This document shows positions 35,650 to 46,707 of a DNA stretch of 64,000 nucleotides, one piece after another. Source of the DNA: Pyronema omphalodes (lineage: Eukaryota; Ascomycota; Pezizomycetes; Pezizales; Pyronemataceae). Under the pieces are notes generated by a model, which was not told the DNA's origin, searched no databases, and saw nothing but the letters and a program-made list of their open reading frames with translations. The stretch lies in contig JAJJXM010000036.1 in NCBI GenBank assembly GCA_024516155.1, positions 310,001-374,000 of the forward strand. The letters run 5' to 3'. The stretch's first letter is position 1. Each line of letters begins with the position of its first letter. Made by a program: the position numbers and the translations under genes.

Positions 35650-36600
35650 CATGTTTTCGGCTGCAACCAAACGCACCCTAACATAATCACGTGCGTTGGC
35701 GCCTGGCGTTTAGAAACATCCTCTCATCTCCGCTATATATGTGTCACGATGCAGTTATATGTCGAATATGAACAGATGGGATGAACCAAGCCGCGCGTTC
35801 CCGTTACACAGGCGGCAAAGTCACGCACGGTCTAATCCTAAGTTGTTATGACACACCGCTAAATCGATACAACTGGATACATGGTATTTCCACAGCGGCT
35901 GGGTCGCTTAGAAAAACTCGATTCGTAATAAAAAAAACTCCTCTGTTTCAGCGGTGAGGAGATTTGCTTTTGGGAATTTAGTCTAGCTTCCAAGGAAGAT
36001 ACATATTTACTGTATGCACCTCTTTATTTCGCCGTGTTAGAATCCGAACGGACTTCTTCAACTTCTATGTATCGATGGCTACATATGCAGTTCTGGTTCG
36101 AATCGCTGATCTACTTGATATACAGTCGGGAGTCTTGGGACATAAACATGCTTCTATGGAGAAGATAATACGAAGTCAAAGTTAATATCTGATACATTCT
36201 TGAATGTCAACGCCAGAGATGAGAGAATGATTGGTTGTCGTGGTTAGCTTTGCTATGTCACAAAAGACGGATGAGTAGGGAATGTTTACCGTAGGCGAGG
36301 AAACACCTGTACCACCTACAGATGAAGCTTAGATAAATAAAACACGTTGTTATTGCAGTATCGATATAGCAGTGCGGATTTTCGTTATCATCAGCTGAAA
36401 CTAACTTCGGTTATAAGCGTGTTGGAACTATTGGATAATGCCCCGGAGAGTACATCAGAGTTCGGTCAGACATAGTCACAAGGTTTTAACAAGTACATTT
36501 CGAGTGCAAATCGAACTTCGGCGAAAAGCCAGTCATTAATGTTACATCCGTAGAAAAGACCGACGTTTCAGATCGCTGGGTCTTCGACTGCGGTCGGTCA
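35650..36600 (+). repeat. Partial third copy of the P450 upstream region (copy B)
   Basis: Direct-orientation match to about 11870-12720 of copy A and inverted match to about 40150-39600 of copy C. Shared words include ATCACGTGC, TGGCGTTT, GTTACACAG, TTGTTATGACA, TTTCCAAGGAAGATA, GTGTTAGAATCCGAACGGAC and GTTACATCCG. It carries no P450 and points at the 3' end of P450-2. Non-coding. Confidence 0.8.
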
Positions 36601-36996
36601 TGGTCCTAGCCTCTAGGTTCCGGGCAAACTATCGATACGGCGTCTGGTGCCGTCCGAACCCCAGACTGGAGCCGAAGGACTATGGGGAACACTGGCTGCT
36701 ATATTAATGTTTCTTCTAATCGCCATGCTGTCACTCCACTTCGCCCAGTTTAACAACCATTTCTACCTCTGAGATTCTACTCACTCTTTCACTTCATTTC
36801 ATCCGGAACCTTCATAATTCTCTTGCCAGTGACGAAGCCTGCACTGGTCTGTTTAACAACGGTTTCTAGCTTGAAATTATGATTCCGGCCGCAGGCTATC
36901 AAACTCCCTTGTGCATGTAGTCACTTGTAGCACATGGCGGGGTCTAACTTATATGAAAATCGTAATTCATTCAATTTGTACTAAAGTCATTTTTTT

Positions 36997-38939
36997 TTAC
37001 ATCCTCTTCCTCGGGGTAAAAGAAATAGGCATCGGTCCCAGCTGCATAGTAAACGCCATTCTCTGGTTAGCGACATACTTCTCCTCTGTCAGTCCCTCCG
37101 CCAAACACCACTCGAAATTCAAGCACATTCTTGCAATGAACATTCGCATCTCCATCATCGCCAGTGACTTTCCAGCACAGCTGTAATCACCTATGTACAA
37201 GGGATTAGAAAAATGAAGTATATGTGTGAAGAAGAGAGTATATATCCTACCGATACCGAAAGGCGTAAATGCTCGTTTATCTATAACCAGCTCTGGCTGC
37301 TCTGACCAGCGTTCTGGTATAAATTCCAGAGGTCTTTGAAAATACCTTGTATCTCTGTGCATACAGTATATCGGAACCGAAACCACAGTATCTCCAGGGA
37401 TAAAAAGATCGCCGATTGTCAATCCCTCGGGTGGCGTAACACGAGGTATACCAGTGATAACCGGTGAGTGAAGACGCAATACCTCATTAATAACATCTTC
37501 AACATACGGGATAAGTTGGCTTGAAGAATAGACATAATCCTCATCGCCGCCGGGGAATTGTTCGTCAAGAATTTTGCAGAGCTTTTGGTATACCCTGGGA
37601 CTTTGTGCAAGATGGAATATCATCCCGGTCATGGCTATTACAACTGTTTCGCTACCGGCTGAAATAACTAATCTACTTTCGTCGTGGATTGCACTCATTT
37701 GAAGAGTTTCCCAGTGTTTGTCGCGAAGAAGTATGGACATGATATCCGTCGGTTTGTCTGAAATGAGATTCTAAAATATTCATCAGCGATTTTTTCTCTT
37801 TACATTTAAAAACAAGATATATAATCGCTTTTAGCTCAGCTGACCTTCATCTTCTCGTCTAATTCATTCGCACACCATTCTATATTCGGTTTAAGCGGTG
37901 ACCATCGCTCGGGGAAATTCATAACCAATGCCGCGAACCATGGAATCGACATAGCCATCACATAGTAAACAGCAGCATCTTTTTGGCATTTTACAGCTTT
38001 ATGCATTTCTCCTGTTTCCAACATTTTATAACTCTTGGAAAATCCTGCTTGTCCGATAATATCAAATGCCAAATAACTTGCCCAGGTATGAAAGTCGACA
38101 GTCTTCCGAGCATTCAATTGTACGATGATTGTAGAGATACAATCGTGAACCCTATCACGGTACAGGGAAACATTGGAGCCATTGAAAGCTTTATCCCATC
38201 CCTTTCTTCGAGCTCGGTGTAGTGCTGGATCTCGAATTTGGAATACGCCGACGGCTTTATCTTTTCCAAGGATTCCGTAGAACGGTGACTTTCGACATCG
38301 GCTTGAGGAACCGTAGATTGCTGGTATCGCTTCCACAAGGGTTATCGAGAGTTCCCGGGGTCCTGTTATACATTCTGTGTTAAGAATAGCAAGAAAGAGA
38401 CAGACCTTAAGGCAGAAAAGGTAGAACTTACCATAACGTATAACATTGCCATATTCCTCGTGCATCGACTTAACGAGAAGGTGGCCTTTAGTGTTTCCCC
38501 AAAGCTTGTAGATATGCCAGAAATTGGAGACCTTCGCCCCAAATGGACCAGGGAAATGACGAAGACGATGAAAGAAAACGCGATGGATTCCAATACTGAT
38601 AACCAGAGTGATATTGAAGACGGATGAAATCAGGAAGGTGGAAAATAGTCCGTCGGACAAGCTGGAATCTCGGGAGAAAATATATGTAAGGATTCCAAAT
38701 ATGAGTGTATAGACAGCGGCGAGTTGGAGGAGAAGGAAGTCTAGTTCTATTCGTACGGTTGAGATATGGAATAGTACTGCTGATAAAGAGGCGAGGGCAA
38801 GATAGCTGTTGAAAGATGTTAAGGGAAGTATATTTGTAATTGAGGCGTCATGATGTGATTTGAAAAGTAAGGTTAGAATTATTAAGATGCCATGTTGGGA
38901 GCTGCCTGGTACAGAATGATTGCTTGAAGAAGCCTCCAT
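36997..38939 (-). CDS. Cytochrome P450 monooxygenase, copy 2
   Basis: Four exons on the minus strand, 38939-38432, 38362-37845, 37770-37251 and 37190-36997, give 579 residues. Exon lengths (508, 518, 520, 194) are identical to copy 1, and the protein is clearly a close paralogue. Motifs: FPGPFG hinge, AGSETV, EVLR (ExxR), PERW and heme loop FGIGDYSCAG with the Cys ligand near residue 519. All look intact, so the product is probably active. Introns 1 (69 bp) and 3 (60 bp) are multiples of three without stops, so retention would add residues rather than truncate. Function is as for copy 1: a fungal oxidative P450 of unknown substrate, presumably membrane-bound in the ER. Confidence 0.9.
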
Positions 38940-40308
38940 GACCGTCAGTGGAGACTGATGATTGAGAATGTATGGGTATAGTATGAATCCCGGAGAACGG
39001 TGGAGAGTTTATAAGTCTTTTGCTTTGACTGACGAACCCGAATGCCATAGCCGTATTTCACTTTCTCCACTCTCCAACTTCATGTTCAATGAGAGGAGGC
39101 GCCCTAACCGAGAAATGTCTCAGACAGTTCTCCACTTTCAGCAGAGTCTAAGCGCCGCTCTCCTCCCCAGCTGCTGCGTCAGGACTGTTGAAAACTATTA
39201 TTGAATAAGTAATTATTGTACAGATAAATAAACTAACGATTGGCCTGCAGCAGCCCTCAACGGGTTCAAATACGCCTATACCTGAAGCCTAGCTTAGCTG
39301 ATGATAACAAGGACCCACAGTACTATCGATAATGCATTCACTACCGCCTTTACAACTGAAGTTAATTTGTCAGTTTGGTTCGAGTACCGTTTGACACACT
39401 TGGTAACTTTCCTTTCCATATATCTGTGACTTTGTTCTGGGTTACCTGTAAGAAATTGTCTACATAGAGATATCTCATATCCCAGTACAGTAATCAATAT
39501 GACATGCTGCTTTTCTTGTCAGACACCCCACGACAGTTTCCGTGTTTGGATTCAGCATCGTCCAACTCATGGAGAGATAAAGATGTACACAAGCGACTGG
39601 CTCACGTATGGTAAAGATCATCTACTTTGCCGTCGTTCCTGAAAAAGCAACTCCAGCCGCAATAAACAATCATTCTCTAAGCTCTGGCATTGACATTCAA
39701 CCATATATGTATCAGGTATGAACTTTGCATTTTATCATGACGCGCCGTATGTATGAATATAACATCATTTTCTCCACAAAAACATGATTGGGTTTCAACT
39801 ATATATCAGGTGGATCAGCAATTCGAATTGAGACTGCATAGCCATCAATACATTAACGGTGAAGAAGTCGTTCGGATTCCAACACAGAAAAACAAATAAG
39901 TACCTACAGTACAAATGTATCTTCCATGGATTCGCCAAGAGTGGATTTTCAATAGCAAATAAATTCATCAGTCAATCAGAGGAATTGTTTGTTTATTGGA
40001 AATCAAGTTTTATTTACACATGCGAGTTATCCGCCGTGGAAATGGTGTACATGTACACAGTCGCAGAGATTTAGAAGCCGGCCTCAACGACTAAGAATTA
40101 GCGCACCCGTGTGGCGCCGCAACCTGTGTAACGGAACGTATGTCTTGGTTCATCCCGTCTGTGCATATTCTTCACACTACTGCATCGCAGCACATGTGTA
40201 ACGGAGATAAGAAAATGGCTGGAAACGACAGGTGTCAGGGCTCGTGATTTCCAAAATTCTACATATGCACTCTGCGTTGACGTGGGCTGGAGGCGGTTGA
40301 TGTAACAT
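38940..40308. other. Upstream region of P450-2
   Basis: Counterpart of 11900-13241. No gene supported. It contains the segment shared with copies A and B. Confidence 0.5.
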
Positions 40309-40626
40309 TTATTTCTCCTCGGGCGAGTTGAATAAAAAAGAAGTTCCTCCGTTTGGAAGCTCTATCCAATGTTTTCCGATAATTGAGAAGAGTACGTCAG
40401 AATCAACTCTAAAGCCTGTACTCGGAGCACTGTAGAAATCCATTGTAGCAGTAAACGTCGGCTCTTCCTCGAGATCTTTGCCAATTGTTCGATCCAGATG
40501 TATGGATTTACCAAATATAGGATACCCAGAAAATCCAATTATCAACTTCTCAGCCCCGGATTTGGTTTCTTTTGTTGGGCACTTTTGATGTACCGCTAGT
40601 CCATACAAAGTGAAGACAAGAGTCAT
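40309..40626 (-). CDS. Small unrecognised ORF kept open only in copy C
   Basis: From the ATG at 40626 this encodes 105 residues (the frame extends slightly further upstream to a TTG at 40641). It begins MTLVFTLYGLAVHQKCP and ends SFLFNSPEEK. I recognise no domain. The homologous stretch in copy A (about 11640-11800, GTATACTAGCGGTACAT...GGGTTTTCTGG) is broken by several stops. The frame may be an exon of a larger gene or a remnant. It is listed because it survives over 318 bases while its paralogue has decayed. Confidence 0.35.
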   Translation of the reverse strand: MTLVFTLYGLAVHQKCPTKETKSGAEKLIIGFSGYPIFGKSIHLDRTIGKDLEEEPTFTATMDFYSAPSTGFRVDSDVLFSIIGKHWIELPNGGTSFLFNSPEEK

Positions 40627-41340
40627 ATTGCTGGTCTTCAAAATCTATTAACAATCGAATCTTAATTAATTACTACGTAATGCGGGGTGGATCAACAATT
40701 CCTCTTGTACCTACTCCGGTATATGCGTAAGTCTGGCGTTGTGTTGTATCACTGCGCCTGACTTTTATCCACCATACACACAACTGTAAATTCCAAGACA
40801 ATTGATAATACAGGTTATGACATCCTATCCAGGAAACCTCAAAATCATGGTTTCTCTGTTGGTATGTGCGAAGTGTATCAGGTGCATCCAGTTTATGGCA
40901 TCCTCTGAATGAGTACAGCTATGTCCGGCACCATATGTAGTTTTATTTTTCTGCATGACATCGATGTTCTCCTGCACGGCCTTGAGAAAAAGACTATATG
41001 ATAAGCCAAAGAATCAGCCCTCTCTGATAGTGGACCGTTTCACGCCACATGATGTGCAAATTCTCGGTTCAGTTACCGACTTGTGTAACTGCGCCACAAG
41101 CGACCTAAGCGATCCGGCTATCCTCATATGCCAACGGAGCTCCCGGGATCCACAGTGACGCTATGGAATATTTCAGCTTGATTACCCCGCCGTTCCATTG
41201 CGCCTGTTGATGGTGTTACATAATTGGTTTTCGCAATGGATGAGTACGAATGGCGCTTGGTATGAGGAGTGACAAGCAGAAATTGGCAACTTTTACAAAT
41301 AAAGCTCATATACGTTTATGTTCAACAGCAGCTGTCCACA

Positions 41341-41424
41341 CCCTCTGTGGTGTAGTTGGTATCACACCGGACTGTAATATTTGCTGCCATCCGTTGGTCA
41401 CCGGTTCGACTCCGGTCGGAGGGA
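41341..41424 (+). tRNA. tRNA-Tyr (GTA) with 11-nt intron
   Basis: Folds as a full cloverleaf of 73 nt plus intron. The acceptor stem CCCTCTG pairs with CGGAGGG and is followed by discriminator A; the C1-G72 pair is the eukaryotic tyrosine identity pair. The D arm is GTGT AGTTGGTA TCAC. Anticodon stem CCGGA pairs with TCCGT except for one terminal mismatch. Anticodon GTA is at 41374-41376, and an 11-nt intron TATTTGCTGCC sits at the canonical position 37/38 (41378-41388). The T arm is ACCGG TTCGACT CCGGT. A run of T starts four bases after the discriminator (Pol III terminator). tRNA-Tyr genes normally carry such an intron. Confidence 0.85.
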
Positions 41425-41430
41425 CATTCT

Positions 41431-44400
41431 TTTTTTTCTCGAATTCTCTACTTTTTTGTTCCCACCCCAATACTGCGGCACGTCCTCAAACATCCAACGC
41501 GAACTCCATCTTCATGGATACGTAATAAAAACTCCTTCAACAGCTCGGGTCTTTTCTCGCAAGACCTGCTTCTTCCTCACCGACGTGCATGAGTACATGC
41601 AACGTGCTGTGAGGGAGACAAGAGCGGTTACTTATGACAGCAAATATGGGGTTCACATGTTCACATATTCACAACGCCAGATATTTATTACACATACTCG
41701 CCGGATCAAATATGACAGGAAAAGTGGCTTACGGGCAAAAAATTGGAAACACGCCAGGTCTTGGTGCCCGCTGTCTGTCTACAAAACCGCCAATCATTTT
41801 TTTTTTGAGGAACAAATACATCATACATATCTCGTCTTTCGTGGCACCGGAGCTGGGACTACCTTGAACTTTGAATCTAGCGGCTTTTGGATAGAGGTTT
41901 GTACATAAGGTTTGTAAGGTTTGTGTCACGTAGGCTGTATTGGAGGCTGCCACTAGAGTCTAGAGAGCAAATGTGTATACAGACGCCGGATAGATAAGAT
42001 AATAAGATGTTAAACTATAGCTGGCTTGATGATACTCAACCGCCTAAGTTGCTTCTCTCTTTTTCTAACCCCCGAATCTGCATCGTATCCTCAACTGTCT
42101 TTTTTTTTACCTGCCTCCTCAAGATGCTTGGTTTGCTATGTCATCGTCTGTTTGGCTTCTGTCTGTGTGTATAATGCCTTCCGTTCAATCTCTTTCGGTG
42201 ATTTCTTTTCTCTCCTCTTGTTTTCTTTATCTTTCTTTCCCATAGTTCTCTGCATTACAAATATCCCTTTTCTGATGTCTTGTCTCTCTCGCGCTCTCTT
42301 TGATCCCAACTTCAAACTTCCTATCCAAGATCTTATTATACTATCGAACCTACAGTCTTCAAACCTCAGACTTCATATCTCCGTTAGAGATCTCTGCACA
42401 TGGTCCAGGTGTTACTACAACCATCCAGATTCTATTTTAATCATGAAGTACCACTTTATAGGATAATCAATTTCGAAATTGTCACTTTGTCAAATGCAAT
42501 CCAATCAATGCAAATATTATCACATTCCACTATATTTTACATTAAAAAATTTATTGAACATTAGGTATACATTAACATAGCTTGAAGCAAAAAGAAAATA
42601 TGGCAGTGGAAAAGAGAAGAAATAATAAAAACATGAGAGCGGAAGAAATTTTCCGTCCCTGCATAAACGCAACAAATCAATTTAAGATTGCTTGTCTAAT
42701 CTTTATTACATTTTTACGGAGAGAGAAACACGATATGGTAGTAATACCCAGCCATACCGGAGAAACCAGAAAACAGAGTATTTGTTGTAGTCGATGATTT
42801 CCTTCCTCTCATGCGATTAGGATTCGAAGACTAAAACACCAGAACACCAGAAGAGTGAACGAAGCGAACCGAAGCGATCGAACTCCGAAGGACACAAAAC
42901 CTTGGAATTTCACAAGCGCTTTGTTCTCACAGCCAAACAAACCACCCACATCGTCCAATTCCAATCGAATCTCCCCAACCACATCATAGCTGATGCCTGA
43001 ATCCAAGGTTGGATTGTGGGGTAAGACGGAGGACGGAGGAGAAGCCGGAGAAGATCGAAACTCGAGAGAAATTGAATGGATAGTCAACTGTCAACTCCTC
43101 ATGCCATCCAGATTTGGATTACAGCTCTCCGAGGAGAAAGAAAAGTAAGGGAGCCGGATGCTCTTCGGATACTAACATCCAAGAACGACGAAGGAAAAAA
43201 GAAACACAGGAAAAATCATCCATTTTGAACGTGTTGAGTTCTAATCCCGCAAGAGAAGGAAAAGAAGGGGGAAGCAGACTGAGCCGTGAGGATGTGAGTT
43301 ACAACCACTACTCTCAAGGCGAGATTCGAAATTTCGAAAAAAAAAAAAAAAAAAGAAAAAAGAAAAAAAAGAAAGAAGAATTTGTCGTAGTCGTCGTTTT
43401 CGTAGCCTTTATTCCCGAGACCATCGGCGAGGGAACAAAGCCTATGATAACCTTCATTTAAACGAATCTCAAAGTCGGTTTATTGCACAAACCCCGAGTG
43501 ATTTGAGAGAGTGCTGTGGTCTTGGTTGAGGCGAAAGTATTGGCGGAACCACCCCCTCACTACAAGGACACTGGATGGTTGTGCTCTATGTTTCCTTTTC
43601 GTATACAGAATCGCAGCCGATTTCAATTCAGGGGTTTTAATCCAAGTGGATTTAGTGTAGGGAAAACAATTGCAAATTTGCATCGTAAGTCGGCCAGACC
43701 ATGAAGTCGAAACCGAAGTCACGGAACGGACAGAGAAGCTCAACTAGTTGTTGGTACATTGTTGTTCCTGTAGTCCTAAATCTATTTTCAAAACCAAACA
43801 AACACCCCAACAATGTTGAAGGTGTTCGAAGGCAACGACCCAGAAGATGGAGGAAAAAGAAAAAAAATCATCAATCGCGTTTCTTGATGCTGATATCTTC
43901 TTTCTCTAACTTCCATCGCCGCACAGAAACCCAAGAGGGTAATCTGCGCAAATTTATTCTCGTCTGGCGGAAAGAAGACGGAATCCAATCGGACGCAACA
44001 CAGCAACTCGGATCTCCAAGGGTATCGGTCAGAGCAAATCGAGTTGGATTTCTTATGACAAGAATAAGAGGCATTTAACCATTTCGTCGGCCCTATAGGC
44101 TCGTTCTGCCGAAGTCGGCTCAAAAAGACAGCGGAAGGAGATAAAGCTGTGGCCCCCATTGAACGCATGATGCATCGCAGCCAACGCAAGCGTGTCGACT
44201 CTCAGAGAGGAAGCAAAAGGGAGCAAGGAAAGTGTTCTGAGACGACCAAGTGGTCTTTCTCTCCCGACTTCGGGTTTTGTTGAAATGTAAATCGACACGA
44301 GTCGAAAATATTCGAGGCTCCAGGTGGAGTATATAATGGTAGCGAAGGAGACCAGAAGACGCAGGTCGATGGCCCCCAGCTAGACGACATTCGTATCGTA

Positions 44401-46464
44401 TACATTAATTCCGCCGGTTTCGCTCGATGGTATTGGGTTCGTGAAAGTCTTGTACCTGTAGCTGAATTCGCAAACATCAGCTTATCCTTCCATTCGTAGA
44501 CGTATAGCCAACTAAACTCTGCCACCAGAAAATCAGTAAACCGCATCTAGAAAACCACAACCACTCGCCATAAGAATAACAACTCACCAGAATTCCCTTC
44601 CTCCAATCTTCCTACCCGCGTCCCTCTCCTACAATCCATAGTTTTCGTGCTAAGAGATAAAACAGTCAATAAACCAAGCCTCAAGATTCCAACAACAACC
44701 AAAAAGCTTTACAACATACTCATCCTATATCTTTAGCACTCTCTTTCTTTTTATCCCTCCTGCGGGACTCTCCCATCCACCTTATCCAACCCCCAGCCCA
44801 TACAGCCCCCCTTCAAAACACCTCCTTACCGTCATAAGAAGCCAACCAGGAAGTTGTAATCGTCATCAGCACTTAATAAGTTAGACAAGAAATTCATCAT
44901 AAGTTCCCGTAACGTAACAAGAACCCAAAGGCTCGGAAAAAAGAAGCTAGGATGGCATGTACCTGATTGCCGTGGGGTCGTTACACTTTCTATCGTGTGG
45001 TTCGGCAGTGGTTAACGTAGCTACGCTGAAGGAAGTTGTAAGTTGCGAAGTCGTGAGCTATCCATCAGTCGATTCGTTGTGTCATCGTGTCATAAGAAAG
45101 AAGAGAATAAAGGAGGTGATAATGTGAGGAGTAGCTTGAGGAGATCGTGATCGTGATTGAGGAGAGGAGTAGCTTGAGGAGATCGTGATCGTGATCTCGA
45201 TCTTGATCGAAGACGCCGACGCCGACGAAGACCAGCAAAGACCAGCGAAGATCCGACAAAGAAGTGTATAACAAAAAACCATATAATCCCAAAAATCCAT
45301 ATCGAAGAGCAAGCAGCATCGTAGACCTCTGCTCCAGAAGAAACATTCCCCAGCCGCAGAATCGTGGACGATGAACGATGGAGCATCCTCCAACACCCCT
45401 CCATGCATAGCAGGAGCTCAGTTTTAGCGTAATACTTAGCCTTAGCGGCGGAATACTTAGGCGGAATACAACACCGGCTTAGCGTCCCAAATTTACAGCC
45501 ATTCATGGTTAACGATTGAGGCTTGGCAGACCGGGGGGATGTTGGTGATGTATACAGGGCCATGGGGGGTGATTCCGGCGGGTCTTAAGGGATTGAAGGA
45601 TGGGAGGATAATGATGGGGTATATATATTACACAAAAATAGTACCAGGGAAATATATCGTAAATAACGAGAGAGATCTTAGAGTAGGATGGTATATTTGG
45701 GGGGTTCGATTAAGTACCCGTGATGATGGTAAGGTGGAGGGTATAGAAATGGGTCGTCGGCTGGGTTGGAGGAAATATTGTAACGGAGGAGGCACGGCGG
45801 ATTGTATCATACTTTACGTGGGGTAGGTGTTTTAGAGATAGTTTGCGTATGCTGTGGTCTGAGGGTTGGGGATGGTTATGGGTGGTTGATGAATTAAGAA
45901 ATTGATGGATTGATGGATTAAGGTAGGTTGGGCTTGGAGGTATGGGTATATGGGTATATGGGTATATGGGTGTATCCAATGCAATCCAATCCAATCCAAT
46001 CCAATCATACAATATCACTTCATCAGACATGTATATATCCCACCTCTATGAAAAAGAAACTCAGCAAAACGTACCAAGAAAGTCCAACAAAAAGAAAGAA
46101 AAAGAACGCTCGAAACCATGCCGTGCCATTGAAACAAAACAAAAAAAAAGAGCTTTTAAAAAAATAAGTAATAGATAATAGATAATAGTAAGTAACAAGA
46201 GTAAGTAACAATAGTAAGTAAATCTTCAATAGAAATAATAAGATCAAACTCAAACTGAAACTAACGATAAATAATAACAACTAAACAATAACTGAAAATA
46301 TCAAGGCTTTAAATACCAACAACCAGCAACCAACAACCAACAACCAATAGTCAATATAAAAAAACCAATAGTAATTTTTCAACAGAAACAGAAACAGAAA
46401 CAGAAACAACCAAGCTAAAAAGGCTAAAAAGGCTCAAACCGAAAACAACAAACCGAAAACCGAA
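41431..46464. other. Long intergenic region, no gene supported
   Basis: About 5 kb with many overlapping frames of 60-157 codons on both strands, none with recognisable features, and compositional tracts such as an A-run near 43339. Short repeats include (CCAAT)n at 45977-46003 and GGGTATAT repeats near 45942-45970. A non-coding RNA or poorly conserved gene could hide here, but nothing is supportable. Confidence 0.4.
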
Positions 46465-46707
46465 AACAACAGAAACAACAGAAACAACAGAAACAACAGA
46501 AACAACAGAAACAACAGAAACAACAGAAACAACAGAAACAACAGAAACAACAGAAACAACAGAAACAACAGAAACAACAGAAACAACAGAAACAACAGAA
46601 ACAACAGAAACAACAGAAACAACAGAAACAACAGAAACAACAGAAACAACAGAAACAACAGAAACAACAGAAACAACAGAAACAACAGAAACAACAGAAA
46701 CAACAGA
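46465..46707 (+). repeat. 27 perfect tandem copies of 9-bp unit AACAACAGA
   Basis: Counted directly: 243 bases in exact register, ending in the variant AACAACCAG. Because the unit is a multiple of three, the minus strand reads as an endless Val-Val-Ser frame (46755-46351), which I regard as an artefact of the repeat. Confidence 0.95.

Larger units (their letters stand above)
36960..41430 (-). repeat. Segmental duplication, copy C (P450-2 plus tRNA-Tyr)
   Basis: Inverted counterpart of 11035-15245. Colinear order on the minus strand: tRNA-Tyr end, GTGTTACATAAT-type block, CTCGGTTCAGTTACCGA-type block (40-41 kb), the 40309-40626 frame, the region shared with copy B, AATAATTACTTATTC, then the P450. 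The block stops at the tRNA's terminator on one side and about 40 bp after the P450 stop on the other. Confidence 0.85.

Noticed and set aside
41381..41908. 175-codon plus-strand frame starting inside the tRNA
   Set aside because: It begins within the tRNA-Tyr gene and runs through its terminator; no family features.
42026..42466. 146-codon hydrophobic frame
   Set aside because: Pyrimidine-rich DNA gives a Leu/Ser/Phe-rich translation by composition alone; no start context or homologous features.
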